A DNA stretch of 64,000 nt from Streptomyces sp. SAI-127 (lineage in GTDB: Bacteria > Actinomycetota > Actinomycetes > Streptomycetales > Streptomycetaceae), in assembly GCF_029894425.1 (NCBI RefSeq), contig NZ_JARXYJ010000001.1:558001-622000 (forward strand), in the 5' to 3' direction. Below, one piece after another: positions 14,213 through 23,527 of this stretch (position 1 is the first letter of the stretch; each line of letters starts with the position of its first letter). The notes below the pieces were generated by a model. The model searched no databases and was not told the origin of the DNA. It saw only the letters and a program-made list of their open reading frames with translations. A program made the translations under genes and the position numbers.

Positions 14213-16480
14213 TCAGGGTGTCAGCTGCCAGCGGGCGATGTATCCGACGTCGATGGACGCCCGGTCCTGTACGCGCAGCTTCCACGTGCCGTTGAGCGGC
14301 TGCGTGGAGGCGTCGACCGTGAAGGTCTGGTCGACGTCGTCGGCGGAGCCTCCGCTGCGGTTGAGCAGGGAGTAGACGGTGCCGTCGGGGCCGACGAGAT
14401 CGACGGTCAGGTCACCGCGATAGGTGTGGACGATGTTGACGTAGACCTTGGTGGTCGCGGAGGCGTTGCCGTCGCGGCCGGTGATGGTCACAGGGGACTC
14501 CACGGCGGCCCCGTTGTCGGGGATGTCCACGCGGGAGGCGCTGGCGTAGACGTACGCGATCTGCCAGCTGAAGGTGATCGAGGCGGTCGCTCCCGTGCTG
14601 TCGGTCACCTTGATCGTGACGTCGCCGGTGCCGAGCGTGGTCGGGGTGCCGCTGATCAGGCCGCTCGGGCTGATGGCCAGACCGTCCGGCAGGCCGGAGG
14701 CCTCGTAGGTCAGCGAGGCTCCTGTGTTGGTGGTGTAGGCGTCCAGCTGCAGGCTGACGACCTGGTTGACGCCGCTGATCTGGTCTGTCACCGGCGCGAC
14801 GTTCACGCCGAGGGCGATGCGGTTGCCGACGTTGATCGCGGCCCAGGCGTCGGCGACGGCGAGGTAGGTGGGGCTGTAGGTGCCGAACAGGTCGCCGGCG
14901 GCCGACAGGGTGGCGGTGCGGGCGCCCGCATAGTTCGTTGTCGAGGTCATGTACGTCGTCAGCGCCCGGTACCAGATCGCGGCCGCGTTCTCGATGCCGA
15001 TGCCGCTGACGGCCTGACCGTCGTAGGTCGGGCTGTCGTACGAGACACCGTTGACGGTCTTGGCGCCGCTGCCCTCGGAGAGCAGGTAGAAGAAGTGGTT
15101 CGCCGGCCCGGAGGAGTAGTGGACGTCGACGCTGCCCAGGGTGGAGCTCCAACTGTCGCGGGAGGAGCCGTCCTTGGAGGGCTTGTCCATGTAGCGCAGG
15201 GGGGTGCCGTCGCCGTTGATGTCGATCTTCTCCCCGACGAGGTAGTCACCGGGGTCGCTTGCGAGGTTCGCGTGGAACTCGACGGCCGCCGCGAAGATGT
15301 CGGAGGTCGCCTCGTTCAGGCCGCCGGACTCGCCCGAGTAGACCAGGCCCGCGGTGGCGGCGGTGACGCCGTGGCTCATCTCGTGGGCGGCCACGTCGAG
15401 CGCCGTCAGCGGGTGGGTGTTGCCCGAGCCGTCGCCGTAGGTCATGCAGAAGCAGGAGTCCTGCCAGAAGGCGTTGACGTAGTTGCTGCCGTAGTGGGCG
15501 CGGCTGTAGGCGGCGACCCCGTCGTTGCGGATGCCGTTGCGGCCGTAGGTCTCCTTGTAGAAGTCCCAGGTGGCTGCGGCGCCGAAGGCCACGTCGACAC
15601 CTGCGGTCTGGCGGTTGGACGGCAGACCGTCACCCCAGACATCGTTGTCGTCCGTGAACAGGGTGCCGGTGCCCGAGGTGCCCTGGCCCAGGTCGTACGT
15701 CCGGTGCCCGGCGCGGTCGGGGTCTGCGAGCTGGTACGTCGCCCCGGACAAGGTGCTGCCGAGAGGGACCGTGCCCACGTACTGGCCGGTGCCGGAGCCG
15801 GTGTGCACCTTCTCGGCAGCCAGGAGTTCCTTGCCGGTGGCGGCGTCGGTGACGACCTGGAGTTCGCTGGGCGTGCCGTCCCTCTGGACGCCTTCGACGA
15901 CGGTTTCCCAGGCCAGCACGGGCTTGCCGGTTCCGGCCCAGACGACCAGGCGGGAGGCGTCGGCCACCTTGGCGCCCGTGACCTGGTCCTGTTTCGAGGC
16001 GGTGAGGGCCTTGGCGGTGGCGCCTGCGGTCGTGATCTTCGGGGTGAGCGAGGGCACCGACAGCTGCGCCGCATTGGCCTTGGTGACCGTCGTACGGCCG
16101 CTGTCGGCGTGCACGACCAAGTCGCCGCCCAGGACGGGCAACCCGGCGTAGGTGCGCTCGTAGCGGGTGTGCATGGTGCCGTCGGCGTCCCTGATGACGT
16201 CCTTGACGACGAGCTTCTCCTTGGCGCCGAGGCCGATGCGCTGTGCGGTACCGGCCGCCTCGGACTGGGCGCTCCCGATCAGGGCGGTGCGGCGGGCGGG
16301 AGACAGCGCGGTCTGGGCGGCGTCGGCCCGAGGCGTGGCGGCGATCTTCGTGCGTGCCGGGTGTGCCGGTGCGGCGGTGGCGGAGTCCGGGACGGCCAGG
16401 GCGAGCAGGGAGCCCACGGCCGCCAGAGCGAGGGCGGTGAGGCGTCTGGGGCGCACGAGGGCGTTCTGTCGCAGGGGCAA
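14213..16480 (-). CDS. Secreted M4 (thermolysin-like) metalloprotease with Ig-like and P-domain C-terminus
   Basis: 755 residues from a TTG at 16480, with AAGGAG 7 nt upstream; no ATG fits. A signal peptide (positive RPRR, then LTALALAAVGSLLALAV, cut near ATA-AP) precedes a fungalysin/thermolysin-type propeptide (about 40-230). The mature enzyme has HEMSH (366-370) and Glu390 in GGLNEATSD as zinc ligands, and a later DVHYSSGPANH with the catalytic His. After about residue 540 there is an Ig-like putative domain (SLTYEASGLPDGLAIS), then a proprotein convertase P-domain (VNIVHTYRGDLTVDLVGPDG) at the C-terminus. It would be exported, mature by removal of its propeptide and digest external protein. 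Confidence 0.92.
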   Translation of the reverse strand: MPLRQNALVRPRRLTALALAAVGSLLALAVPDSATAAPAHPARTKIAATPRADAAQTALSPARRTALIGSAQSEAAGTAQRIGLGAKEKLVVKDVIRDADGTMHTRYERTYAGLPVLGGDLVVHADSGRTTVTKANAAQLSVPSLTPKITTAGATAKALTASKQDQVTGAKVADASRLVVWAGTGKPVLAWETVVEGVQRDGTPSELQVVTDAATGKELLAAEKVHTGSGTGQYVGTVPLGSTLSGATYQLADPDRAGHRTYDLGQGTSGTGTLFTDDNDVWGDGLPSNRQTAGVDVAFGAAATWDFYKETYGRNGIRNDGVAAYSRAHYGSNYVNAFWQDSCFCMTYGDGSGNTHPLTALDVAAHEMSHGVTAATAGLVYSGESGGLNEATSDIFAAAVEFHANLASDPGDYLVGEKIDINGDGTPLRYMDKPSKDGSSRDSWSSTLGSVDVHYSSGPANHFFYLLSEGSGAKTVNGVSYDSPTYDGQAVSGIGIENAAAIWYRALTTYMTSTTNYAGARTATLSAAGDLFGTYSPTYLAVADAWAAINVGNRIALGVNVAPVTDQISGVNQVVSLQLDAYTTNTGASLTYEASGLPDGLAISPSGLISGTPTTLGTGDVTIKVTDSTGATASITFSWQIAYVYASASRVDIPDNGAAVESPVTITGRDGNASATTKVYVNIVHTYRGDLTVDLVGPDGTVYSLLNRSGGSADDVDQTFTVDASTQPLNGTWKLRVQDRASIDVGYIARWQLTP

Positions 16481-16978
16481 GGGGGTTCTCCTTCGGTACG
16501 ACGGCCGACCCGTGGTGGGGGCCGTGGACGAGACGGATCGGCGGGGTGGGCCGGTCCGGAGCGCTGCACGGCATGCGGGTGAAGGAGGTGGGGGTGGAGG
16601 AAACGCGACTGAGCCGCGTGATGAACCTGTAAGGGAGCTGTGAATTCCCGGAGCAGAGTGCCACCACGGACGTGTTCTTGTCATGCAAGCCTCAAGGCAA
16701 CGGCTTGAATTGATCACGCAGGTCAGGCAAATCAGTACACGCGGCGCCGGTTTTCGGCCTCCCACGATCGCGGTGCGGCCGCCCCCGCGCCCACGCCCCC
16801 TCTTGGCTGATCCTCGGACACGCGCATCAGGCCGTCCGCGACCTCGGCAGCGACAGACTCCTGCGCACCCGCAACCTCAGCGGCGCCCTCAACAAGTAAC
16901 GGCACGCCGCGTGACCTGTGGCGATGACCTTTCCCTACAAGTTCCCCGCGCCCCTGGCGGTGCGCGCTACCCGCGCCT
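16481..16978. other. Intergenic region, protease promoter plus unexplained sequence
   Basis: About 500 bp between the protease start and the 3' end of the rhamnosidase gene. Near 16820-16910 a plus-strand frame ends with AVRDLGSDRLLRTRNLSG and ALNK before a TAA; it looks like the tail of some gene but I cannot identify it. No other feature is supported. Confidence 0.35.
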
Positions 16979-19645
16979 TCACCGCGCTCCCACGCTCCGT
17001 CGCGCCGTGAACAGGCCCGGGCCCGCCGTCAGTTCCTCCCCGTCAGGGAAGATCACGGTGGCGGTGGAGGCGGGGGGAACGTCGACGGTGATGTGCAGTT
17101 CGTCGCCCTCGGTGCGCCACTCGACCGCGATAGTGCCCCGTGGGCTGTCGAAGGTGCCGCGCGCCCAGTCGACCGATGTATGGCGTACGGGGGCGACGAC
17201 GAACCGTTCCCAGGCCACCGAGCCCTCGGCCTGCCGCAGTCCGAGGGTGTGGGTGTGCAGGAAGTTGACGACGGCGCCCTTGCTGTAGTGGTTGAGCGAG
17301 TCGTGCGCGTCGCCGTTCTCGTCGATGCCCTCCCAGTCCTCCCACATCGTTGTGGCGCCGCGGTCGAGCATGGCGAGCCAGGACGGCGCGGTGCGCTGGA
17401 GCAGCACCTCGTAGGCGAGGTCGGCGTGGCCGGTGTCGGCGAGGAGCGGCAGCAGGTCGGCGGTGGAGAGGAAGCCGGTGCCCAGGTGCGTTCCGGCCGC
17501 GCGGATGAGGACCACCAGACGCTCGACGGCCGCGTCACGCAACTTCTCGGGCACAAGCCCGAAGGTGAGAGCGCGGACGTAGCTCGCCTGGGTGTCGGTG
17601 GTGGTCCGGCCGGTGTCGTCCAGGAACTCGGTGCGCCAGGCGTCCTTGATCTGCTGCGCCGACTTCGTATAACGGGCCGCCTCCACGTCGCGGCCCAGGA
17701 GGATGGCGACCTCGGCGAGGAGGGAGGTGGAGCGGTACAGGAAGGCGGTGCCCACCTCGCCCTTGTCGGTGCTCATCCAGCCGTCCGGGCCGTCCTCCAC
17801 CGGCTCGATCAGTGAGCCGTCCTCGGCGCGGGCTTTCGGCTCGGCCCACTCGCCCCAGTGGAAGGAGCCGTCCCAGACGAACTCCTCGTGGGGCAGGGGC
17901 TGGGCCGAGCGGGCCACTCGGGAGGGGTGGCGGGCGGTGCGGGCGGTGGTCAGTGCCCATTCGACCCAGCGGACCATCGCGTCCCAGTTCTCGGCGAGCA
18001 CCCGGCTGTCGCCGTAGGTCTCGTACAGCACCCAGGGCACCAGCACGATGGCGTCGCCCCAGCCGGCGGAGCCCGTCATCATGTCCAGCCGCCGGTCGGT
18101 GCGGAGCTTGGCGCGCCGTCCGTCGGGGGAGAAGTTGGCGATGCGACCGTCGTCGAGCTGGTCGTCGCGGACCGAGCGGAGCCACTTGCGGCTGAAGCCG
18201 GACACGTCGTAGAGGCGTGCGGCGCTGGGCGCGAAGACCTGGTAGTCACCGGTCCAGCCGATGCACTCGCGGGTGGGGCAGTCGGTGGGCACGTCCACGG
18301 CGTTGCCGCGGAAGCTCCAGCGCACGACCTCGTGCAGGCGGTTGAGGTCCTCGTTGGCGCAGGCGAAGGTGCCGGCGGGCCGCAGGTCGGTGTGGACCAC
18401 CCGCATGGTGAGGCCGGCGGCGTCCAGCGGGACGTCGCCGCGCTCCAACCGGGCGTACCGGAAGCCGTGCACGGTGTGGCGGGGCTCGAAGGTCTCGCCG
18501 GGGGCCCCGGAGGAGACGACCTCGTCGCGCTGCACGAAGACGGTCACCGGATCGCCGGGGCGCTGGATGTCCAGGTGAGTGGTGGTCAGGTTCCCGGTGG
18601 CGGGGTCGAGGTGCTCGCCGTGGTCGATCACGGTCCGGGTGCCGGCCGGGCCGAGGTCGGTGAGGAGGAGCCAGCCGGAGGCGTTCTGGCCGAAGTCGGC
18701 GATCCAGGCGCCGTCCGGCAGGCGGGTGAGCGAGACGACTGGGCGGTCCTCGACGCGGCGCACGGGCGGGGCCGGGGACCAGTCGACCGGGGGCGCAGGG
18801 ACGGCGTCGACGCGGACGGGCCGCTCAGGGCCTCGGGGGGCGAGGAAGTCGGTGATCTGGCCGTCCCTCAGGTCGGCGCGGGTGACGGGGCCCCGGGCGG
18901 AGGTCCAGTGCTCGTCGGTGCGTACGACCCTGCGCGTCCCGTCGGTGTACTCCAGATGCAACTCGAGCCGGGCGGCGAGGAGTTCCCCCCAGCCTGCCGG
19001 TTTACGGAAGGCGCCGACCTGGCCGCGGTACCAGCCGTCGGACAGCACGATCTCGACGGTGTTGACGCCGGGGCGGACGGACGCGGTGACGTCGGCGGCC
19101 TGGGCGTACAGCGTGCGGTCGTAGGAGGTCGAGCCGGGCGCGAGCTCGACGGTGCCCGCGCGCTCGCCGTTGACGAACGCCTCGTACACGCCCAGGGCCG
19201 TGGAGTACAGGCGGGCGCGGACCACCTCTGTGGTGGTGAAGGTGGAGCCCAGGACGTGCGTGGGGCGGGTCCCGGGCTCGCGGCGCGCGTCCTGCGGATC
19301 GTCCGCCGGCGTGATCCAGTGTGCCGTCCAGTCCTCGTCGAGGAGCCCGGCCTCGAAGGCGTGCCACTCGCTCCACTGCGAGATCTCCACGTCCCCGTGT
19401 GCTCGGACGCGCCACCGCACGCGCTCGCCACTGCCCAACGGGCGGGCCGGCCAGTCGACGAACAGGGGGTCGTCGACGTGCGCCGCCTGCGGCGGGCGCC
19501 CGTCGACGTGAATCTCCAACTCGTGGCCGGCACGCGCGGGTATGCCCCCCGGTGGCTTCCACGACAGTCGCGGGCGGCTCCCGGAGACCGGGAACTGGTC
19601 GCCACCGAAGTCGATCGTGAGGTCGTACGGAGCGAGCATGGCCAT
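16979..19645 (-). CDS. GH78 alpha-L-rhamnosidase
   Basis: 888 residues from an ATG at 19645; two other in-frame ATGs lie within 40 bp and the choice between them is open. There is no signal peptide, so the enzyme is probably cytoplasmic. N-terminal beta-sandwich domains (about 1-400, including the segment STALGVYEAFVNGERAG) precede the (alpha/alpha)6 catalytic barrel, seen in DCPTRECIGWTGDYQVF and GSAGWGDAIVLVPW; the DxxxE acidic residues fit the family's general acid. It would release L-rhamnose from glycosides taken in by the nearby ABC transporter. It follows lacI on the same strand with a 157-bp gap. Confidence 0.92.
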   Translation of the reverse strand: MAMLAPYDLTIDFGGDQFPVSGSRPRLSWKPPGGIPARAGHELEIHVDGRPPQAAHVDDPLFVDWPARPLGSGERVRWRVRAHGDVEISQWSEWHAFEAGLLDEDWTAHWITPADDPQDARREPGTRPTHVLGSTFTTTEVVRARLYSTALGVYEAFVNGERAGTVELAPGSTSYDRTLYAQAADVTASVRPGVNTVEIVLSDGWYRGQVGAFRKPAGWGELLAARLELHLEYTDGTRRVVRTDEHWTSARGPVTRADLRDGQITDFLAPRGPERPVRVDAVPAPPVDWSPAPPVRRVEDRPVVSLTRLPDGAWIADFGQNASGWLLLTDLGPAGTRTVIDHGEHLDPATGNLTTTHLDIQRPGDPVTVFVQRDEVVSSGAPGETFEPRHTVHGFRYARLERGDVPLDAAGLTMRVVHTDLRPAGTFACANEDLNRLHEVVRWSFRGNAVDVPTDCPTRECIGWTGDYQVFAPSAARLYDVSGFSRKWLRSVRDDQLDDGRIANFSPDGRRAKLRTDRRLDMMTGSAGWGDAIVLVPWVLYETYGDSRVLAENWDAMVRWVEWALTTARTARHPSRVARSAQPLPHEEFVWDGSFHWGEWAEPKARAEDGSLIEPVEDGPDGWMSTDKGEVGTAFLYRSTSLLAEVAILLGRDVEAARYTKSAQQIKDAWRTEFLDDTGRTTTDTQASYVRALTFGLVPEKLRDAAVERLVVLIRAAGTHLGTGFLSTADLLPLLADTGHADLAYEVLLQRTAPSWLAMLDRGATTMWEDWEGIDENGDAHDSLNHYSKGAVVNFLHTHTLGLRQAEGSVAWERFVVAPVRHTSVDWARGTFDSPRGTIAVEWRTEGDELHITVDVPPASTATVIFPDGEELTAGPGLFTARRSVGAR

Positions 19646-19802
19646 CGACGCCCTCGCCTCCCCTTCCATGTGGGTCAGTCGGTTGTTCCACTGCCGGTGC
19701 CGGACGAGCGTGCGCGGGGCGCTCTGGGCCCGCGAGGGCGTGCGGCAGCCGGGGGCGGCTTGCGCCGCGTCCCGGACGTTCAGGCGTGCGTGAGGTAGGG
19801 GA

Positions 19803-20876
19803 TCAGAAGGCGACAGCGGTTTCGGTCTGCCCGGCGCCGTCGGGGTCGGTATCGGCGGGGACCGGTGCGGTCGAGTCCCGGAGCACCAGCCTCGTGGCCA
19901 GCTCGACGTGGTGGGAATCGATCTCCTCGGCGGAAGCCAGACGAAGAGCGGTCCGCAGGGCAACGCCACCCATTTCGTTGATGGGTTGGTGGACGGTGCT
20001 CAGCGGCGGCGAGGTGACCCGGGCCAGCGGCGTGTCGTCGAAGCCGACGACACTGAGGTCCTCCGGGACACGCAGGCCCCGCAGCCGGGCGGCCTCGATG
20101 ACTCCTGCGGCCAGCTCGTCGCAGGCGGCGAACACCGCGGTGGGCGCGGGGTCGGCGGCCAGCAGCCGCTTGCCGTGCTCGACGCCCTCCGCGGTGTGGA
20201 AACTGCCGGCGTGCCGGACCAGTTCGCCCAGTACGGGTACGCCGGCCGCCTCCATGGCGCTGCGGAATCCGTGCAGTCGGGCCTGGTTGGAGCTGGCGTC
20301 CTCCTTGCCTCCGAGGTAGGCGATGCGGCGGTGGCCGAGGGAGAGCAGATGTGTGGTGGCGGCACGGCCACCGGCGAAGTAGGTCGAACCGACGCTGACG
20401 ATCGAAGGGTCGGGCACCTCCGGGTCGAGCAGCACGAGCGGCAGGCGAACCCGGCTCAGGGCTTCGACCATCGGAGGGGACAAGGTGTTGGCGGTGACGG
20501 CGATGACCGCGCGCCGGCCGGCGGCGGCCAGGTTGTGCGCCCACCCGGCCGGGTCGGCGGCCGGATCACGATCGCCCCGTCTGCTGACCACCACGCCGAC
20601 GCCCTCCCGGACCCCGGCATCCACCACGGCCTGGACCATGGCGGTGCAGTAGATGCTCAACTCCTCGAAGCCGAAGAACAGCTCGACGGTGGGGTGTGAG
20701 CGCAGGTCATCCCGGTTCCCGCCGTAGTTGTGCTGGCGCATCAGCTCCAGTACCGCGTCACGGGTCTGCTGGGCGACATCAGGGCGCCCGTTGACGACCT
20801 TGGAGACGGTGGCGACGGAGACGCCGGCGTACTCGGCGATCTGCGCCAGTGTCACACGGTTGGAAACGGATGCCAT
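19803..20876 (-). CDS. LacI-family transcriptional regulator of the glycoside locus
   Basis: 357 residues. The N-terminal helix-turn-helix (about residues 8-28) reads VTLAQIAEYAGVSVATVSKV, followed by the hinge with NGRPDVA. The periplasmic-binding-protein-like sensor domain shows HLLSLGHRRIAYLGG and VVGFDDTPLARV. It lies between the rhamnosidase (same strand) and the divergent ABC transporter operon and probably represses both until a rhamnoside or galactoside signal binds. Inverted repeats typical of LacI proteins are present in the divergent region. Confidence 0.93.
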   Translation of the reverse strand: MASVSNRVTLAQIAEYAGVSVATVSKVVNGRPDVAQQTRDAVLELMRQHNYGGNRDDLRSHPTVELFFGFEELSIYCTAMVQAVVDAGVREGVGVVVSRRGDRDPAADPAGWAHNLAAAGRRAVIAVTANTLSPPMVEALSRVRLPLVLLDPEVPDPSIVSVGSTYFAGGRAATTHLLSLGHRRIAYLGGKEDASSNQARLHGFRSAMEAAGVPVLGELVRHAGSFHTAEGVEHGKRLLAADPAPTAVFAACDELAAGVIEAARLRGLRVPEDLSVVGFDDTPLARVTSPPLSTVHQPINEMGGVALRTALRLASAEEIDSHHVELATRLVLRDSTAPVPADTDPDGAGQTETAVAF

Positions 20877-20934
20877 GGGTCCCCTTTGGCGACGGTGCCG
20901 GTCTGAGCGTTCCTTGCCCTGAACACACTAGCAC

Positions 20935-20948
20935 CGAAATATTTTTCG
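20935..20948. promoter_or_regulatory. LacI-like operator CGAAA-n4-TTTCG
   Basis: A 14-bp inverted repeat with arms CGAAA and TTTCG, 59 bp upstream of the lacI start. CGAAA/TTTCG half-sites are typical of Streptomyces LacI-family regulators, so autoregulation is plausible. Confidence 0.6.
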
Positions 20949-21007
20949 TAGAGGTTTCGAGCCCTTCAGGCAGTCAAACCCGGCTGAAACAAGGTCGACA
21001 CAAGGGG

Positions 21008-21036
21008 TTGACGAAGGTCATCGACATGCTTAGCGT
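21008..21036 (+). promoter_or_regulatory. Sigma-70-type promoter of the sugar ABC operon
   Basis: TTGACG at 21008-21013 and TAGCGT at 21031-21036 are separated by 17 bp, a good match to the Streptomyces housekeeping (HrdB) consensus. Transcription would begin near 21043, giving a leader of about 245 nt before the binding-protein gene. Confidence 0.7.
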
Positions 21037-21062
21037 TCACGGTCAGCAGGATTCACGGAAAG

Positions 21063-21075
21063 CAATTTCGAATTG
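21063..21075. promoter_or_regulatory. Second candidate LacI operator
   Basis: A 13-bp inverted repeat, CAATT TCG AATTG, begins 27 bp downstream of the -10 box. It sits where a bound LacI protein would block the ABC operon. It also contains a TTTCG half-site. Confidence 0.5.
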
Positions 21076-21288
21076 TCGTGTCACAAATTTTCGGAGTAGT
21101 TGCGACTGACGCGACCCCATTCGAACTTGGGCAGCACGGTGAGCACCTGGCACCCGCCCCGGTCTTCCTCTGCAGCAGCAGCCCGCCCTCTGGTCAGGTC
21201 GCCCTGCTCAAGGACCTGCAGATCCCGCCGGCCTCGATCGTCCGGCGCGTCGACATCATCGTCACCGACCCATGGAGGAGGACTCGCG
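21076..21288 (+). other. Long leader of the ABC operon with an unexplained open segment
   Basis: The leader between promoter and first gene is open in one frame and encodes PSGQVALLKDLQIPPAS followed by IVRRVDIIVTDPW (about 21185-21275). It reads like part of a real protein but has no start signal. It may be the tail of a lost gene left in the leader. No riboswitch was recognised. Confidence 0.35.
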
Positions 21289-22620
21289 ATGAGGCGAGAC
21301 CACACCGCGGAGGCTGTTTCGCCGACCGCCGCCACATTCCTGTCCCGGCGCGGTTTCCTCGGCGCCGTCGGCGGCGGACTGGCCGCCACGACGCTGGCCG
21401 CCTGCGGGTCGGGCGGGGGCAGTACGGGAAGTAGCTCCGAGATCGTGTTCATGAACCAGTCCCGCGGACAGGCGGCAGCGCTCGGACAGCTGGCGCAGAA
21501 GTACACGCGGCAGACCGGCGTGAAGATCAAGGTCGACAACGTCGGACCCGCCGACTTCCTGACCAAGCTCCAGTCGAGCTCCCAGTCCCGCGACATGCCG
21601 GACATCTACTCGGCGATGGACTCGTTCTCCATGGCGCCCTACTACAAGGCCGGTTGGGCCATGGACCTGAGCGACCGGATGAAGGGCAGCTGGGGGGACA
21701 CCTTCCGGCCCACCACGGTCAAGGCGTCGACGTTCGCTGCGGACAATTCGCAGGGCGTGAAGCCGGGCATCTACAGCGCCCACTGGGAGGCCCCGGCCCT
21801 GGGGATCTTCATCAACGCCGCGATGTTCAAGGCCGCCGGCCTCGACCCGGACAAGGCGGCCACCACCATGAGCGAGTTCATCGACCAACTGGTCAAGATC
21901 AAGAGGTCCGGGAAGGACCCCTTCTGGTTCGCGGCCAGCAACTCCAACCAGCTGGTCCAGTCCTACGCCTCCAACTACTTCACCGACGAGGAGCTGAACG
22001 CCACGTTCCTCGGCAAGTCCAGCTGGAAGAGCGACGGCTGGCGCAAGAGCCTGCAGATCCTGGTCGACCTGCGGGACGCCGGTGTGATCTCCACGGGCTC
22101 GATTCCCTCGGGCAACAGCGACAACCCGAACGTGGAGAAGGCCTTCTTCAACACCCAGGGCGTCGCCGCCATCTTCGACGGCACCTCCGCCGTCGGTGTG
22201 GCCCGCGCGACCGCCCCTGACTTCACGGACTTCCGCTCCCTCGCGGTCCCCAAGGCCGACGACGGCACGCAGACGCCGCGCCTGGTGGGCGGCACGGCCA
22301 AGGGGGCCGCGATCAACCCCAGGAGCAAGAACGCGGCCAAGGCCCTCAAGTTCGTCCAGTGGCTGACCGAGCCGGACCAGCAGCAGGTCTTCGCCGAGAA
22401 GGTTCCGCTCATCCCCTCCGCGCGCGCTGTGTCCGAGAAGAACATTCCGCAGCAACTGGCGGGTATCGCCGCGAAGATCTCCGACGTCCAACTCGTCGAG
22501 AACCAGATGAAAGTGCAGGTCATCACCGCCCTGCAGAAGGGCGCTCAGGCCATCGTGCTCAAGGAGCGCACGGTCGACCAGGTGCTCGGTGACCTCGACG
22601 CGGCGCAGCGGAGCGCCTAG
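21289..22620 (+). CDS. Sugar ABC transporter substrate-binding lipoprotein
   Basis: 443 residues from the ATG at 21289, with GGAGGAG upstream. The N-terminus combines a twin-arginine motif (SRRGFLGAVGGG) and a lipobox (TLAAC, Cys about residue 37), so it is probably exported folded by Tat and anchored to the membrane outer face. The rest has the family 1 extracellular solute-binding pattern (for example KALKFVQWLTEPDQQQVF). It is the first gene of a three-gene transporter operon. By context it would bind a rhamnose- or galactose-containing glycoside. Confidence 0.9.
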   Translation: MRRDHTAEAVSPTAATFLSRRGFLGAVGGGLAATTLAACGSGGGSTGSSSEIVFMNQSRGQAAALGQLAQKYTRQTGVKIKVDNVGPADFLTKLQSSSQSRDMPDIYSAMDSFSMAPYYKAGWAMDLSDRMKGSWGDTFRPTTVKASTFAADNSQGVKPGIYSAHWEAPALGIFINAAMFKAAGLDPDKAATTMSEFIDQLVKIKRSGKDPFWFAASNSNQLVQSYASNYFTDEELNATFLGKSSWKSDGWRKSLQILVDLRDAGVISTGSIPSGNSDNPNVEKAFFNTQGVAAIFDGTSAVGVARATAPDFTDFRSLAVPKADDGTQTPRLVGGTAKGAAINPRSKNAAKALKFVQWLTEPDQQQVFAEKVPLIPSARAVSEKNIPQQLAGIAAKISDVQLVENQMKVQVITALQKGAQAIVLKERTVDQVLGDLDAAQRSA

Positions 22621-23525
22621 TGAGGCACCGCACCCGGATGCTGGCCGCCGGCGTCTTCCTGGCGCCGGCGCTGGCCATGATCGCCGTGTTCACGGTCGTC
22701 CCTTTCGTTCAGGGCATCCTGCTGAGCTTCCAGTCCTGGGACGGGGTGAGTCTGGACGCGCCTTACGTCGGGCTCGCCAACTACCGCTTCGTCCTGCACG
22801 ACACCGAGTTCTGGGGCTCGATGAAGAACGCCGTCGTCTTCGGCGTCGTCGGTCTGGTCGTCGCCAACGCGGTGTCGCTGGTCATGGCGCTGGCCGTGCA
22901 CCGCGCCCGCCGCGGGGCGGCGTTCTTCCGCACCGTCTACTACCTGCCCGGGGTGTTCTCCACGGTGGTGGTGGGCGTGATGTTCGCATGGTTCCTCGAC
23001 CCGAAGATCGGGGTCGTCAATCAGGCGCTGAAGGCGACCGGACTCGACGGACTCCAGCACAACTGGCTGGGTGACCCCGAGACGGCCCTGATCGCGGTCG
23101 CCGTCGTGTTCGTCTGGTACCACTGGGGCTTCGGCTTCATCCTCTTCCTCGCCGGCCGGCAGGACGTGCCCCAGGAGCTGTACGAGGCCGCGTCGCTGGA
23201 CGGGGCCCGCGGCTGGGCCCAGTTCCGCTATGTCACCTGGCCCTCGATGTCCCATGTCACCGGCATCGTCAGCGTCCTGACCCTGCTGAGCGGACTGCAG
23301 ATCTTCGGCACCGTCCAGGTGCTGACCAACGGGGGCCCCGCCGGACATACCGAGGTCCCCACTCTCGACATCTACCAACAGGCCTTCCAGTTCAGCGAGT
23401 ACGGTCGCGCGGCCGCGATGTCGGTCATCTTCGGGGTGTGCCTGATCGTCCTCGCCTGCGTCCAGCTGTGGGTCTCCCGCAGGCTCGGTGGAAGCACGGG
23501 CTCGCGGGCGGAGAAGGGAAGTTGA
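22620..23525 (+). CDS. Sugar ABC transporter permease (MalF-like)
   Basis: 301 residues from a GTG that overlaps the stop of the binding-protein gene by one base. Six membrane segments are seen, starting with MLAAGVFLAPALAMIAVFTV. The cytoplasmic EAA loop, which docks the ATPase, is seen as YEAASLDGARGWAQFRYVT. It forms the channel with the next gene's product. Confidence 0.9.
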   Translation: MRHRTRMLAAGVFLAPALAMIAVFTVVPFVQGILLSFQSWDGVSLDAPYVGLANYRFVLHDTEFWGSMKNAVVFGVVGLVVANAVSLVMALAVHRARRGAAFFRTVYYLPGVFSTVVVGVMFAWFLDPKIGVVNQALKATGLDGLQHNWLGDPETALIAVAVVFVWYHWGFGFILFLAGRQDVPQELYEAASLDGARGWAQFRYVTWPSMSHVTGIVSVLTLLSGLQIFGTVQVLTNGGPAGHTEVPTLDIYQQAFQFSEYGRAAAMSVIFGVCLIVLACVQLWVSRRLGGSTGSRAEKGS

Positions 23526-23527
23526 CG

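Noticed and set aside
13991..16582. 863-codon plus-strand open frame, Gly/Val-rich
   Set aside because: It is antisense to the M4 protease gene and has no recognisable domain or ribosome-binding site.
17858..19798. 646-codon plus-strand open frame
   Set aside because: It is the complement of the GH78 gene; composition is typical of a GC-driven shadow.
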